From Solirubrobacteraceae bacterium (lineage in GTDB: Bacteria; Actinomycetota; Thermoleophilia; Solirubrobacterales; Solirubrobacteraceae), in contig JAUYGN010000011.1 of the NCBI GenBank assembly GCA_030690545.1, positions 1 to 64,000 of the forward strand: a stretch of 64,000 nucleotides of DNA. Direction: 5' to 3'. Below the pieces are notes generated by a model. The model was not told the DNA's origin and ran no database searches. It worked only from the letters and a program-made list of their open reading frames with translations. Below, one piece after another: positions 1-6,828 of the stretch. Numbering within the stretch: position 1 is the first letter of the stretch; every line of letters starts with the position of its first letter. The position numbers and the translations under genes are program-made.

Positions 1-469
1 CGGGCTCGGTCGAAGACAACTCGCCCCGGACCAGTTCCGCATGCGCTGCGAAGACGAGTTCTCCCGGCAATCCCGTCATCCAGCCATCCGGCAACGCGGC
101 GATCGCGGACGTGGAAAACGCGGGCGCGCCATCCCCGCGCACGTAGACGGCGTAAGTGGAGAACTCGGTGTGGCGCTCCCACCGCATGCGGCACGGACCG
201 AGTTCGGCGCGAAAGTGGCTTGCATCGGGCGAAGGCGGCCGAACGCCGAACCGCGCGCACAGGTCCGAGATGCAGGCAAGCTCCGCCGCCCGCGACTCGG
301 GCGGCGCGAGCAGCGCGATGACACTCGCCCGCAGCGGCGTCTCGTGCGCCTCGTAGGGGCGCGCGTGCACCTCGTGCGCGAGTTCCAGGCGCGCGCCGTG
401 CGCGCTCGGCAGCACGGTCTTCACGGCCTGCGCTGCTTCCTTTTCCGCTTCCTGCCCCGCTTGGTTCAC
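1..469 (-). CDS. DUF3422 family protein, N-terminal part (runs off window edge)
   Basis: About 156 residues from a GTG at 469, preceded by a GGAGAG ribosome binding site; the C-terminus lies beyond base 1. The sequence carries the typical opening of the DUF3422 family: ELAHEVHARPYEA near residue 30, then RFGVRPP, then the conserved stretch MRWERHTEFSTY and a GWMTGLPGELVFAAHAEL block. The family is of unknown function, probably membrane-anchored at its C-terminus, and is known mainly from Proteobacteria. Codon use (GAA, CTT, TTT, TTC mixed) and lower GC differ from the rest of the window, and the gene sits next to the abrupt junction at about 1,300. Family assignment is from recalled motifs, not a search. 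Confidence 0.72.
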   Translation of the reverse strand, partial: MNQAGQEAEKEAAQAVKTVLPSAHGARLELAHEVHARPYEAHETPLRASVIALLAPPESRAAELACISDLCARFGVRPPSPDASHFRAELGPCRMRWERHTEFSTYAVYVRGDGAPAFSTSAIAALPDGWMTGLPGELVFAAHAELVRGELSSTEP

Positions 470-477
470 AGGTTCTC

Positions 478-669
478 TCCCTGATTCCCGCCCCCTGCCC
501 GGTGAAATTAGCACGAATCACGACCGCCAGCCATTTACGTCGGGCGCGGGGTAAAAACGGTAGAATCCGCTGGTACCGCTTGCCCAGGTGTTGCGGGCAG
601 CGGATGCGCCTTCGCTTGAGGCGCAATGGCATCCGAAGCGTCCGGACTCGATTCGGGAGGGAGAAAAAC
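478..669. promoter_or_regulatory. Divergent intergenic region in the foreign segment
   Basis: This gap separates the leftward DUF3422 gene from the rightward membrane-protein gene and should hold both promoters. A TAGAAT hexamer near 560 could be a -10 element for the rightward gene, but no convincing -35 was seen. A GGGAGGGAG ribosome binding site lies just before 670. Confidence 0.3.
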
Positions 670-1296
670 ATGGCCACGATCCAGAGCGCGGTTCAACAGC
701 TGTTGCTCCCGAGCGCCGTCATTTTCCTGTTTCTGGGCAGCGTTTTTGCCATTGTCGCCGGCGCGGGACTGATCCTGCGCGGCGAGGCGACGTTGCGGCT
801 TTTTGGCAAATTGAACCGCTGGGTGTCCACCCGGGAAGCGCTCAAGACGGTGGATCAGCAGCACGACATCGAACAGACGATGCATCGACGGCAACGCTTG
901 CTCGGCGCTGTCTTTCTGGCCCTCGCGGCGCTCTCGTTCATCGTGCTTGTCGCGAAATACGACGTTGCGGTCCTGAGCTCGGTTTTTGCGCGCAGATTTC
1001 CGCCCATCGCGGTTGAATTGGCGGTCGTAACCCTTAAGTGGACCCTGATCGCCGGCGACATACTGGCCATCATCGTCGGCGCGGCGCTGATCCTGTCTCC
1101 CGACGTTCTGGCAAAGGTCGAAGCCCGGACGAACAGGTGGTACTCGACCCGCACGGACGCCGACGATGCCGCCCTCATGCACCTGACTCTGGACAAATGG
1201 GCCGAGAAACACGCGCGTGCCGCGGGCTGGATCGTCATCGTGCTTGCGGCGTTCGTGGCCCTCAATCTCGGGATCGTCCTGATCGGCCCGCGCTAG
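670..1296 (+). CDS. Four-helix membrane protein of unknown function
   Basis: A 208-residue integral membrane protein beginning ATG at 670 behind a strong GGGAGGGAG ribosome binding site. Hydrophobic segments lie at roughly residues 12-38, 78-100, 118-146 and 185-206. Two similar RWxSTR stretches follow helices 1 and 3 (NRWVSTREAL and NRWYSTRTDA), so the protein looks like an internal duplication of a two-helix unit. I do not recognise a named family. Its codon use (TTT, AGA, GAA common) differs from the rest of the window and matches the neighbouring DUF3422 gene, so both probably come from another lineage. Its stop TAG overlaps the stop of the truncated rpsA on the other strand. Confidence 0.7.
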   Translation: MATIQSAVQQLLLPSAVIFLFLGSVFAIVAGAGLILRGEATLRLFGKLNRWVSTREALKTVDQQHDIEQTMHRRQRLLGAVFLALAALSFIVLVAKYDVAVLSSVFARRFPPIAVELAVVTLKWTLIAGDILAIIVGAALILSPDVLAKVEARTNRWYSTRTDADDAALMHLTLDKWAEKHARAAGWIVIVLAAFVALNLGIVLIGPR

Positions 1297-1325
1297 GGCA
1301 TGTTCGGGTCCCGTTTGCAGTCGCC
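1293..1325. other. Junction between foreign segment and actinobacterial sequence
   Basis: Homology to ribosomal protein S1 ends at the codon 1323-1325 and sequence with the composition of the leftmost two genes takes over. The two convergent genes share the tetranucleotide CTAG at 1293-1296 as overlapping stop codons. No direct repeat, terminal inverted repeat or tRNA remnant is visible at the joint. Confidence 0.65.
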
Positions 1326-2165
1326 GAGTGAGATGCGCTGCCGGTCGCGGTCGATGTCGAGCACCTTGACGGCGACGGTGTCGCCGATCGAGAGGATCTC
1401 GCTCGGGTGGTTGACATGCGACCAGGACAGCTCGGAGATGTGGATCAGGCCGTCGATGCCGTTGAGGTCGACGAACGCGCCGAAGTCGACGATGTTCGAG
1501 ATCTGGCCCTCGACGATGAGCCCGGGCTGCAGGCGGTCGAGGATCTCCTGGCGCTGCTCCTTGCGCTCCTCCTCGAGCACGGCGCGGCGGGAGAGGACGA
1601 CGTTGTTGCGCGAGCGGTTGAGCTCGATGACCTTGCACTCGATCTTGCCGTGCAGGTACTCGTCGAGGTTCGGCACGCGGCGGATGTCGACGAGCGAGGC
1701 GGGCAGGAAGCCGCGCACCCCGAGGTCGATGATCAGGCCGCCCTTGACGACCTCGATGACCGTGCCCTCGACGGGCTGGCCGGACTCGGCGGCCGCCTCG
1801 ATGCGCCGCCACGCCTTCTCGAAGCGGGCGCGCTTCTTGGACATGATCAGGCGGCCGTCCTGATCCTCCTTCGTGAGGACGAGGGCGTCGACCTCCTCGC
1901 CCATCTCGACCTCGTCGTGCGGGTCGACGGCCTTGCGAATCGAAAGCTCGTTGGAGGGGATGACCCCCTCGCTCTTGTACCCGATGTCGACGAGCACTTC
2001 GTCGTTGTCGATCCGGACGACGATGCCGGTGACGACCTCGCCCTCCTCGAAGAGGGTGAACGTGGCGTCGTAGTTGGGAACGATCTGCCCGTCGATCTCG
2101 AGCAGCAGGCCGTCAGATCCCGCGACGACCTTCGCTTCTGGCGCAGCTTCGGTGATGGTGGTCAT
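1293..2165 (-). CDS. rpsA: 30S ribosomal protein S1, truncated after the third S1 domain
   Basis: The product binds mRNA on the small ribosomal subunit and is normally essential. Here it is 290 residues. Three S1 RNA-binding domains are visible at about residues 41-110, 131-194 and 216-281; domain 3 contains VDFGAFVDLNGIDGLIHISEL and ends in RQRISLG. Actinobacterial S1 normally continues with LKQ-type sequence, a fourth domain and a tail (about 480 residues in mycobacteria). Instead nine unrelated residues follow (DCKRDPNMP) and then a stop lying in the foreign segment. The reading frame is cut at about base 1,322. The start ATG at 2165 has a TAACCT hexamer 10 nt upstream. The truncation is probably an assembly artefact, or else a disruptive insertion. 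Confidence 0.9.
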   Translation of the reverse strand: MTTITEAAPEAKVVAGSDGLLLEIDGQIVPNYDATFTLFEEGEVVTGIVVRIDNDEVLVDIGYKSEGVIPSNELSIRKAVDPHDEVEMGEEVDALVLTKEDQDGRLIMSKKRARFEKAWRRIEAAAESGQPVEGTVIEVVKGGLIIDLGVRGFLPASLVDIRRVPNLDEYLHGKIECKVIELNRSRNNVVLSRRAVLEEERKEQRQEILDRLQPGLIVEGQISNIVDFGAFVDLNGIDGLIHISELSWSHVNHPSEILSIGDTVAVKVLDIDRDRQRISLGDCKRDPNMP

Positions 2166-2244
2166 GTATCGACGGAGGTTAGCGCCCCGCGCCCGCGGCG
2201 GGAGAAGATCGTCGCCGACTCGGCGGCGGGAGTCCGGCCCGCCC

Positions 2245-2250
2245 TAGAAT
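2245..2250 (+). promoter_or_regulatory. -10 hexamer TAGAAT
   Basis: TAGAAT lies 9 nt before the ATG of the reductase gene at 2260, too close for a ribosome binding site, so the transcript is probably leaderless. No clear -35. Confidence 0.45.
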
Positions 2251-2259
2251 CCCGTCGCG

Positions 2260-3420
2260 ATGCCAGTTCGCGCAACGAAGCGGGGCGATGCGCGCACGCC
2301 GCTGCACGGCGAGTGGGATGTGCTCATCTGCGGCGCGAGCTTCGCCGGGCTGACGGTCGCGCGCGAGCTCGCGCGTACCGATGCGCGCGTGCTGATCGTC
2401 GACCGCTACGAGATCGGCGAGCGCCAGACGAGCGCCTGCGCGGCGCCGACGACCTGGCTGGCGCACCTCGGCCTGATGGACGCCGTCCAGCAGACGTTCG
2501 GCGAGCTCGTCGTGCACGTCCCCGGCCGCACGCTGCGCTGGCCGCTGCCGTTCACGTTCTCGACCTTCGACTACCGCCGCATCTGCACGCTGCTGCGCGA
2601 GCAGTCGGCGGGCGGCGCGAGCTTCGAGACGGCGAAGGTCGAGCGACGGACCGGCTTCACCGTGCACACCGACCGCGGCGACCTCAGCGCCCCGCTGATC
2701 GTCGACGGGCTCGGCTGGCGGCGGATCCTCGGCGCGGGCGACAACGTCCAGCCGCCGGACGCGCGCCTGTCGCGCGGGCTGGAGGTCCATCCGCATGCCT
2801 CCGGCGACGACCTCGAGCTGTGGATCGACCCGAAGTACGTCAAGCGCGGCTACTCGTGGTCGTTTCCGGCCGACGGCGAGCTGCGCGTCGGCGTCGGCTC
2901 GTTCGACCCGCGCGACCACGTCAAGCAGCCGACGCTGCAGCTCGCCGACGACGTCGGCGTGCCGGCCGAGCGCTGGCAGGGCAACTGGATCCCCCACCAG
3001 CTGCGCCCCGCCGTCGAGGACGGGATCTTCTTCGTCGGCGACTCCGCCGGCCACTGCCTGCCGACGACGGCCGAGGGCATCCGCCCGGCGTTCTACTTCG
3101 GCCTCGCGCTGGGCCGCGAGCTCGTCGACGTCGTCGAGGGCCGCCAGACGCGCGAGCAGGCGCTGGCGCGCTACGGCGCGTTCTCCGACGACCACGTCTG
3201 GCAGTACCGCTGGCTGCTGCGCGTGCAGAACTGGGTCGGGCGCATCACGCCGACGCGCCTGCTCACCCCTGCGATCCGCGCGATCAGCCCGCCGCAGCTC
3301 GTGCGCTGGGCGTTCGGCAGCTACCGGGACATCTGCCCGCCGGAGTACGCGCTCGCGGGCGAGACGCCCGCGCCACCGCTGCGTCGCGACGAGCCCGAAG
3401 CCGCCGCGACGGCCGCCTGA
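2260..3420 (+). CDS. Geranylgeranyl-reductase-family FAD-dependent oxidoreductase
   Basis: A 386-residue flavoprotein. The N-terminal Rossmann motif is DVLICGASFAGLTVARELA (about residues 20-38), followed by the NAD/FAD acidic end (LIVDRYEIGERQTSA). A second FAD contact, FFVGDSAGHCLPTTAEGIRPA, is near residue 257. These are hallmarks of the geranylgeranyl reductase/digeranylgeranylglycerophospholipid reductase family, which saturates isoprenoid chains such as menaquinone side chains or chlorophyll/lipid prenyl groups. The C-terminal part (QYRWLLRVQNWVGRITPTRLL) is amphipathic and may contact membrane. The actual substrate cannot be told from sequence. It stands alone, divergent from rpsA, with a leaderless-type promoter. 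Confidence 0.82.
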   Translation: MPVRATKRGDARTPLHGEWDVLICGASFAGLTVARELARTDARVLIVDRYEIGERQTSACAAPTTWLAHLGLMDAVQQTFGELVVHVPGRTLRWPLPFTFSTFDYRRICTLLREQSAGGASFETAKVERRTGFTVHTDRGDLSAPLIVDGLGWRRILGAGDNVQPPDARLSRGLEVHPHASGDDLELWIDPKYVKRGYSWSFPADGELRVGVGSFDPRDHVKQPTLQLADDVGVPAERWQGNWIPHQLRPAVEDGIFFVGDSAGHCLPTTAEGIRPAFYFGLALGRELVDVVEGRQTREQALARYGAFSDDHVWQYRWLLRVQNWVGRITPTRLLTPAIRAISPPQLVRWAFGSYRDICPPEYALAGETPAPPLRRDEPEAAATAA

Positions 3421-3449
3421 GCGCCTGCGAGACGCTGCGCACGCGCCCG

Positions 3450-4175
3450 CTACGGGCGCGGGCCCTGCGGCAGTCCGGCGCCCTTGCGCTGGAAGACCCA
3501 GAGCAGCTCGTTCTCGTGCGCGACGCGGCCCTGCGCGCCGTCGAGCTCGCGAAACGCCGCCTTGAGGATCGCGACGCCCTCGGGCGAGTGCGCGGCGACG
3601 TGCGCGGCGAGCTTCAGCGCGGCGGCCTCGGCCTCCTCGGCCGGCACGCTGTCGTGGACGAGCCCGATCGTCGCCGCCTCCTCCGCGTTGACGACGCGGC
3701 CGGTGAAGATCAGCTCCTTCGCGCGCGCGACGCCGACGAGCGGCGTCAGCCGCGCCGGCCCGACCGGCACGCCGAGGCGCGCGCCCGCCCACGCGAGCTT
3801 GAGGTTGTCGCCGGCGATCCGCAGGTCGCAGCCGGCGACGATCTCGGCGCCGCCGCCGACGCAGTTGCCGACGCAGACGGCGATCGTCGGCACCGGGAAC
3901 GCCTCGAGCGCCGCGAGGAACTGCGAGAAGCAGCGCATCCGCGTGACGCCGTCCTCGTAGCTCAGCTCCTCCTTGATGTCGACGCCGGAGCAGAGCGCCT
4001 TCGTCGACGTCGTCGAGAAGACGAGCACGCGCAGGTCGTCGTCGATCGCCAGGCGCTCGAGCGCCTCGCGCAATTCGGACAGCAGCTCGATGTTGAGCGC
4101 GTTGCGCTGCTGCGGACGGTCGAGGCGCAGGACGATGATCCCGGGCGCGACGACGTCCTGCTGGAGTGATGGCAC
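3450..4175 (-). CDS. Enoyl-CoA hydratase/isomerase family protein
   Basis: A crotonase-fold enzyme of 241 residues acting on acyl-CoA thioesters. It has the N-terminal LDRPQQRNALN motif, the first oxyanion-hole segment ALCSGVDIKEE (about residue 58) and the second GNCVGGGAEIVAGCDLRIA (about residue 103). I chose the GTG at 4175 because a TACTCT hexamer sits 7 nt upstream and the protein then begins directly with the crotonase core; upstream ATG codons at 4205 and 4232 would add a tail lacking family character. It is convergent with the reductase gene (29-bp gap). Whether it is a hydratase, isomerase or other crotonase cannot be decided. Confidence 0.85.
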   Translation of the reverse strand: MPSLQQDVVAPGIIVLRLDRPQQRNALNIELLSELREALERLAIDDDLRVLVFSTTSTKALCSGVDIKEELSYEDGVTRMRCFSQFLAALEAFPVPTIAVCVGNCVGGGAEIVAGCDLRIAGDNLKLAWAGARLGVPVGPARLTPLVGVARAKELIFTGRVVNAEEAATIGLVHDSVPAEEAEAAALKLAAHVAAHSPEGVAILKAAFRELDGAQGRVAHENELLWVFQRKGAGLPQGPRP

Positions 4176-4182
4176 GGCCGAA

Positions 4183-4188
4183 AGAGTA
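4183..4188 (-). promoter_or_regulatory. -10 hexamer TACTCT
   Basis: Read on the minus strand, TACTCT lies 7 nt before the chosen GTG start of the enoyl-CoA hydratase gene. No clear -35. Confidence 0.4.
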
Positions 4189-4250
4189 CGGACGTCTGCG
4201 CGCATCGAGCGTCGACCATCCCCGCGCTGCATCCCGAGCCGATCGTCGAC

Positions 4251-5276
4251 TCACCCGCTGCCGACGAACGAGCGCTCGGCGAGCGCCGCGAGGCACTGCA
4301 GCGGCACCCGCTTCCACTGCTCGTCGACGTCGGTCGGGTCGAGCGCGCGCAGCAGCCGGTCCCAGGTCAGCGCGCGGGTGATCTTGGCCGCGCGGCAGGC
4401 CAGCTCGAGCGTCGCGACGAGCTCGGCGTGCGGCGCGCGGTCGGCGTACGCCTCGAGGTAGGCGTCGCGCAGCGTCACGAGGCGCGGATCGCCGGACGCG
4501 CAGGACAGCGTGGACTGCATGAACACGAGCGGCTCGAGCATGCTCGCGAACGGATGCGCGACGACGCAGTCGCCCCAGTCGTAGAAGCGCACGTCCTCCC
4601 CGGTCGGACCGCCAGCGAGCACGTTCCACGGGTGCAGGTCGTTGTGGTCGACGCTCACGCCGCCCGGCGCGGCGGCGAGCTGCTCGCACCAGGCGGCGAC
4701 CTCGCCGCGCATCCCGGCGGCGCGCCGCAGCGCGCCCCGGTCCTCGTCGCTGCCGTCCGCGGCGACCCGCTCGCCGACGGCCTGCACCGCCTCGTCGAAG
4801 CGCTGGACGAGCACGGTCGGGCGCATGTCCGCGATCCCGAGCTCGAGCATGCGGTCGGCATGCGGCGCGAGCGCGCGCTGCAGCGCGCCGTAGCGGCGCA
4901 GGGCGGTCGCGAACGGAGCGATCAGCTCCTCTCCCTCGAAGCGCTCGGCGAGCGGCTCGCCGCCGTCGGGCAGCAGCATCCAGGCGCGCTCCACGTCGAT
5001 CGCCAGTGGGACGAGCACGCCGGCCGGCGCGACCTCGCCGAGCAGCTCGTAGAACCCGATCTCGAACGCCGTGGCGGGCCCGGCGGCCTTCAGCCAGACC
5101 GTGCCGGCGGACGTCGGCGCCGACAGGACCGTCGCCCACGGGCGCAGATGCGGCTGCCGCACGGCTCCGGTTCGCGCCAGCCCGGCGCCCGCGAGCTGCG
5201 CGTCGATCCAGGCACCAGCCTCCGCGCGCCACGCGGGCGAGGACCAGTGCTCGATGCCGTAGCCGAGCTTCGCCAC
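4251..5276 (-). CDS. Aminoglycoside-phosphotransferase-family kinase
   Basis: A 341-residue protein of the APH/choline-kinase fold. The catalytic loop SVDHNDLHPWNVLAG (near residue 212) is the Brenner motif HxDLxxxN, and the following FYDWGD is the metal-binding DxD-type segment. The N-terminal half has a nucleotide-binding lobe with VWLKAAGPATAFEIGFYELL. This fold phosphorylates antibiotics, sugars or small alcohols; no feature points to a drug and I would not call it a resistance gene. The start is GTG at 5276; no strong ribosome binding site was seen. The gene lies immediately downstream of the short UvrA-like remnant. Confidence 0.8.
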   Translation of the reverse strand: MAKLGYGIEHWSSPAWRAEAGAWIDAQLAGAGLARTGAVRQPHLRPWATVLSAPTSAGTVWLKAAGPATAFEIGFYELLGEVAPAGVLVPLAIDVERAWMLLPDGGEPLAERFEGEELIAPFATALRRYGALQRALAPHADRMLELGIADMRPTVLVQRFDEAVQAVGERVAADGSDEDRGALRRAAGMRGEVAAWCEQLAAAPGGVSVDHNDLHPWNVLAGGPTGEDVRFYDWGDCVVAHPFASMLEPLVFMQSTLSCASGDPRLVTLRDAYLEAYADRAPHAELVATLELACRAAKITRALTWDRLLRALDPTDVDEQWKRVPLQCLAALAERSFVGSG

Positions 5277-5278
5277 GC

Positions 5279-5395
5279 CTACATCGCAGCGCCGGCGGCC
5301 ACGACGACTCGCATCGCGAGGAGGCTGTTCTCGCGGGCGCCGCGGATGATGATCGAGCCGTGAATCGCTGCCCCTTCGGTAGCCGGACTGCGCAT
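5279..5395 (-). pseudogene. Short UvrA N-terminus-like remnant
   Basis: A 38-codon frame beginning ATG at 5395 encodes GSIIIRGARENSLLAM in its middle. This closely resembles the opening of excinuclease UvrA proteins (IIIRGAREHNLKN-type), but the expected Walker A region (TGVSGSGKSS) never follows and the frame ends 16 codons later. It may be the relic of a UvrA-like ABC ATPase gene lost by deletion, with the kinase gene now 2 bp downstream. The similarity is short, so chance resemblance remains possible. Confidence 0.38.
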
Positions 5396-5427
5396 GCTGT
5401 CGCATCGGCGGCCTCGCGCGCGTGAGG

Positions 5428-5925
5428 TCATCGGGCGACGGAGGACCTGGCCGACGACCCGGGCAACAGCCGCTTCTCGCCGAAGAACGTCGCGACCGGA
5501 TTGGCGTTGAAGTTCTCGATCGCGCGGTAGCCGGCACGCTCGTACATCCGCTGCGCACGCGGCTGGCGCGGCCCGGTGTCGAGCCGCACGACGGCATAGC
5601 CGAGCTCGCGCGCGCGCCGCTCGAGCTCCTCGAGCAGCGCTCGCGCGACGCCGCGCCCGCGCGCCTCCTGCGTGACGAACATCCGCTTGATCTCGCCGGC
5701 CCCGTCCGGCAGCCGCTTGATCGCGCCGCAGCAGACCGCGACGCCGTCCTCGAGCCCGACGACGAACGCGCCGCCGGGCGCGGCGAGCTCGTCCGGCCCT
5801 GCCTTCGGCATCTGCGGCCCGTCGAGGTCCAGCCCGTCGTACAGCGCGGCGATCTCGTCGCGCATCCCCTGCACGAGCGTGGCGGCGGGCTCCTCGTCGA
5901 CAGCACAACGCTGGAACTCAAGCAT
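5428..5925 (-). CDS. GNAT family N-acetyltransferase
   Basis: A 165-residue protein starting ATG at 5925. The acetyl-CoA pyrophosphate-binding segment is clear: IKRMFVTQEARGRGVARALLEELE (about residues 90-113), which contains the RGxGxA motif. It is followed by LGYAVVRLDTGPRQPRAQRMYERAGYR, the typical fourth strand and helix of GNAT enzymes. The acceptor substrate is unknown. About 30 bp of the far C-terminus (GSSARSSVAR) looks unstructured. It lies between the UvrA-like remnant and the lipoprotein gene, all read leftwards. Confidence 0.85.
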   Translation of the reverse strand: MLEFQRCAVDEEPAATLVQGMRDEIAALYDGLDLDGPQMPKAGPDELAAPGGAFVVGLEDGVAVCCGAIKRLPDGAGEIKRMFVTQEARGRGVARALLEELERRARELGYAVVRLDTGPRQPRAQRMYERAGYRAIENFNANPVATFFGEKRLLPGSSARSSVAR

Positions 5926-6022
5926 CGGTGGGTAGCTTGGCGCACATCGCCGCCGATGCATCTGACCCCTGCGATCTCGCGTACGCCGTCTCGCCGACGC
6001 CGACGGACTCTGCTGGGGCCGG

Positions 6023-6793
6023 CTACGGCCTCGGGCATCGCATGTCATCGACATCGTCGCCTGGGCGGTGGTCCACGCGCCGACCCTGGGGATAGCTGAT
6101 CCATGCATCCTGAGGCGCACAGTCGACGGTGACGACGACCGTGTCGCCCTTGAGCATGAACTCGCTGGCGCTTCGCAGGCGCCACCGGAAGCGGTCACCA
6201 AGAGAGAGTGGATAGGAGGCGACCAGGTCCGCAACACGGACGGCCACGCTGATCGTGGGCCCACGCTCGCGATACCCGTGCGTCACCTCGGCCTCCTCGA
6301 CTGGCGCATTGCCGTCGGGCAACCAAAGCACCACAGAGCCGATGAGCAACACGTTGGATCCCGCGGGCTCGTCAACCGGTGCGAACCGTAGCTCGTAGCT
6401 CTCGCCGGCGTTCCTCGGTGCCGGTGCTGCGCGACGGATCGTCACGCACAGCAAGCCGCTTTGCACTTTCACGGTCACACGGACCAGATCGATCCATGGC
6501 TGCGGAGCGCCGGTAAACGGCGCGATGATCGCTCCAGTGGCCGGTCGGCGCGGCTGCCCTGTCCCGTCCAACGCGCGCTGGAGCACCGTGTCTCCTCGCC
6601 GGTCGGTTGCACCGGTCGCCGCGCCGCCTTGGCAGCGCTCGAGCATCCTGTCGCTGACATCGGTCGTGCTCGGCCCGTCGGAGGAGCGCGTATCACCATC
6701 ACCGCAGCCGGCAACAACGCTCAGGGCAGCCGCTGCGATGATCAACGCGGTCCCGCACTGGCGGCCAAGGCGGCTGCGAGCCAGGCGCCCCAA
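6023..6793 (-). CDS. Putative secreted lipoprotein
   Basis: About 256 residues, with start uncertain; a TTG at 6793 is the best placed, lying 36 bp downstream of the polA stop. It gives a positively charged stretch (ARSRLGRQ), a hydrophobic core (LIIAAAALSVVAG) and a lipobox VAGC, predicting lipid attachment at that cysteine and export by Sec. The mature part has no family I recognise and is rich in beta-type sequence (VRVTVKVQSGLLCVTIRR; FRWRLRSASEFMLKGDTVVVTVDC). No strong ribosome binding site was seen. The gene is GC-poorer than its neighbours and may be a lineage-specific addition. Confidence 0.6.
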   Translation of the reverse strand: MGRLARSRLGRQCGTALIIAAAALSVVAGCGDGDTRSSDGPSTTDVSDRMLERCQGGAATGATDRRGDTVLQRALDGTGQPRRPATGAIIAPFTGAPQPWIDLVRVTVKVQSGLLCVTIRRAAPAPRNAGESYELRFAPVDEPAGSNVLLIGSVVLWLPDGNAPVEEAEVTHGYRERGPTISVAVRVADLVASYPLSLGDRFRWRLRSASEFMLKGDTVVVTVDCAPQDAWISYPQGRRVDHRPGDDVDDMRCPRP

Positions 6794-6828
6794 AGCGCCC
6801 GGCTCGCGCCAGCTCGGAAGCTGCCGGC

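Noticed and set aside
1407-4169. A 920-codon plus-strand open frame
   Set aside because: It runs antisense across rpsA and through the reductase and enoyl-CoA hydratase genes in another frame; its composition is the usual third-position shadow of GC-rich genes.
4176-4232. ATG codons at 4205 and 4232 as starts of the enoyl-CoA hydratase
   Set aside because: They lie upstream of the probable -10 hexamer at 4183-4188 and would add residues outside the crotonase fold.
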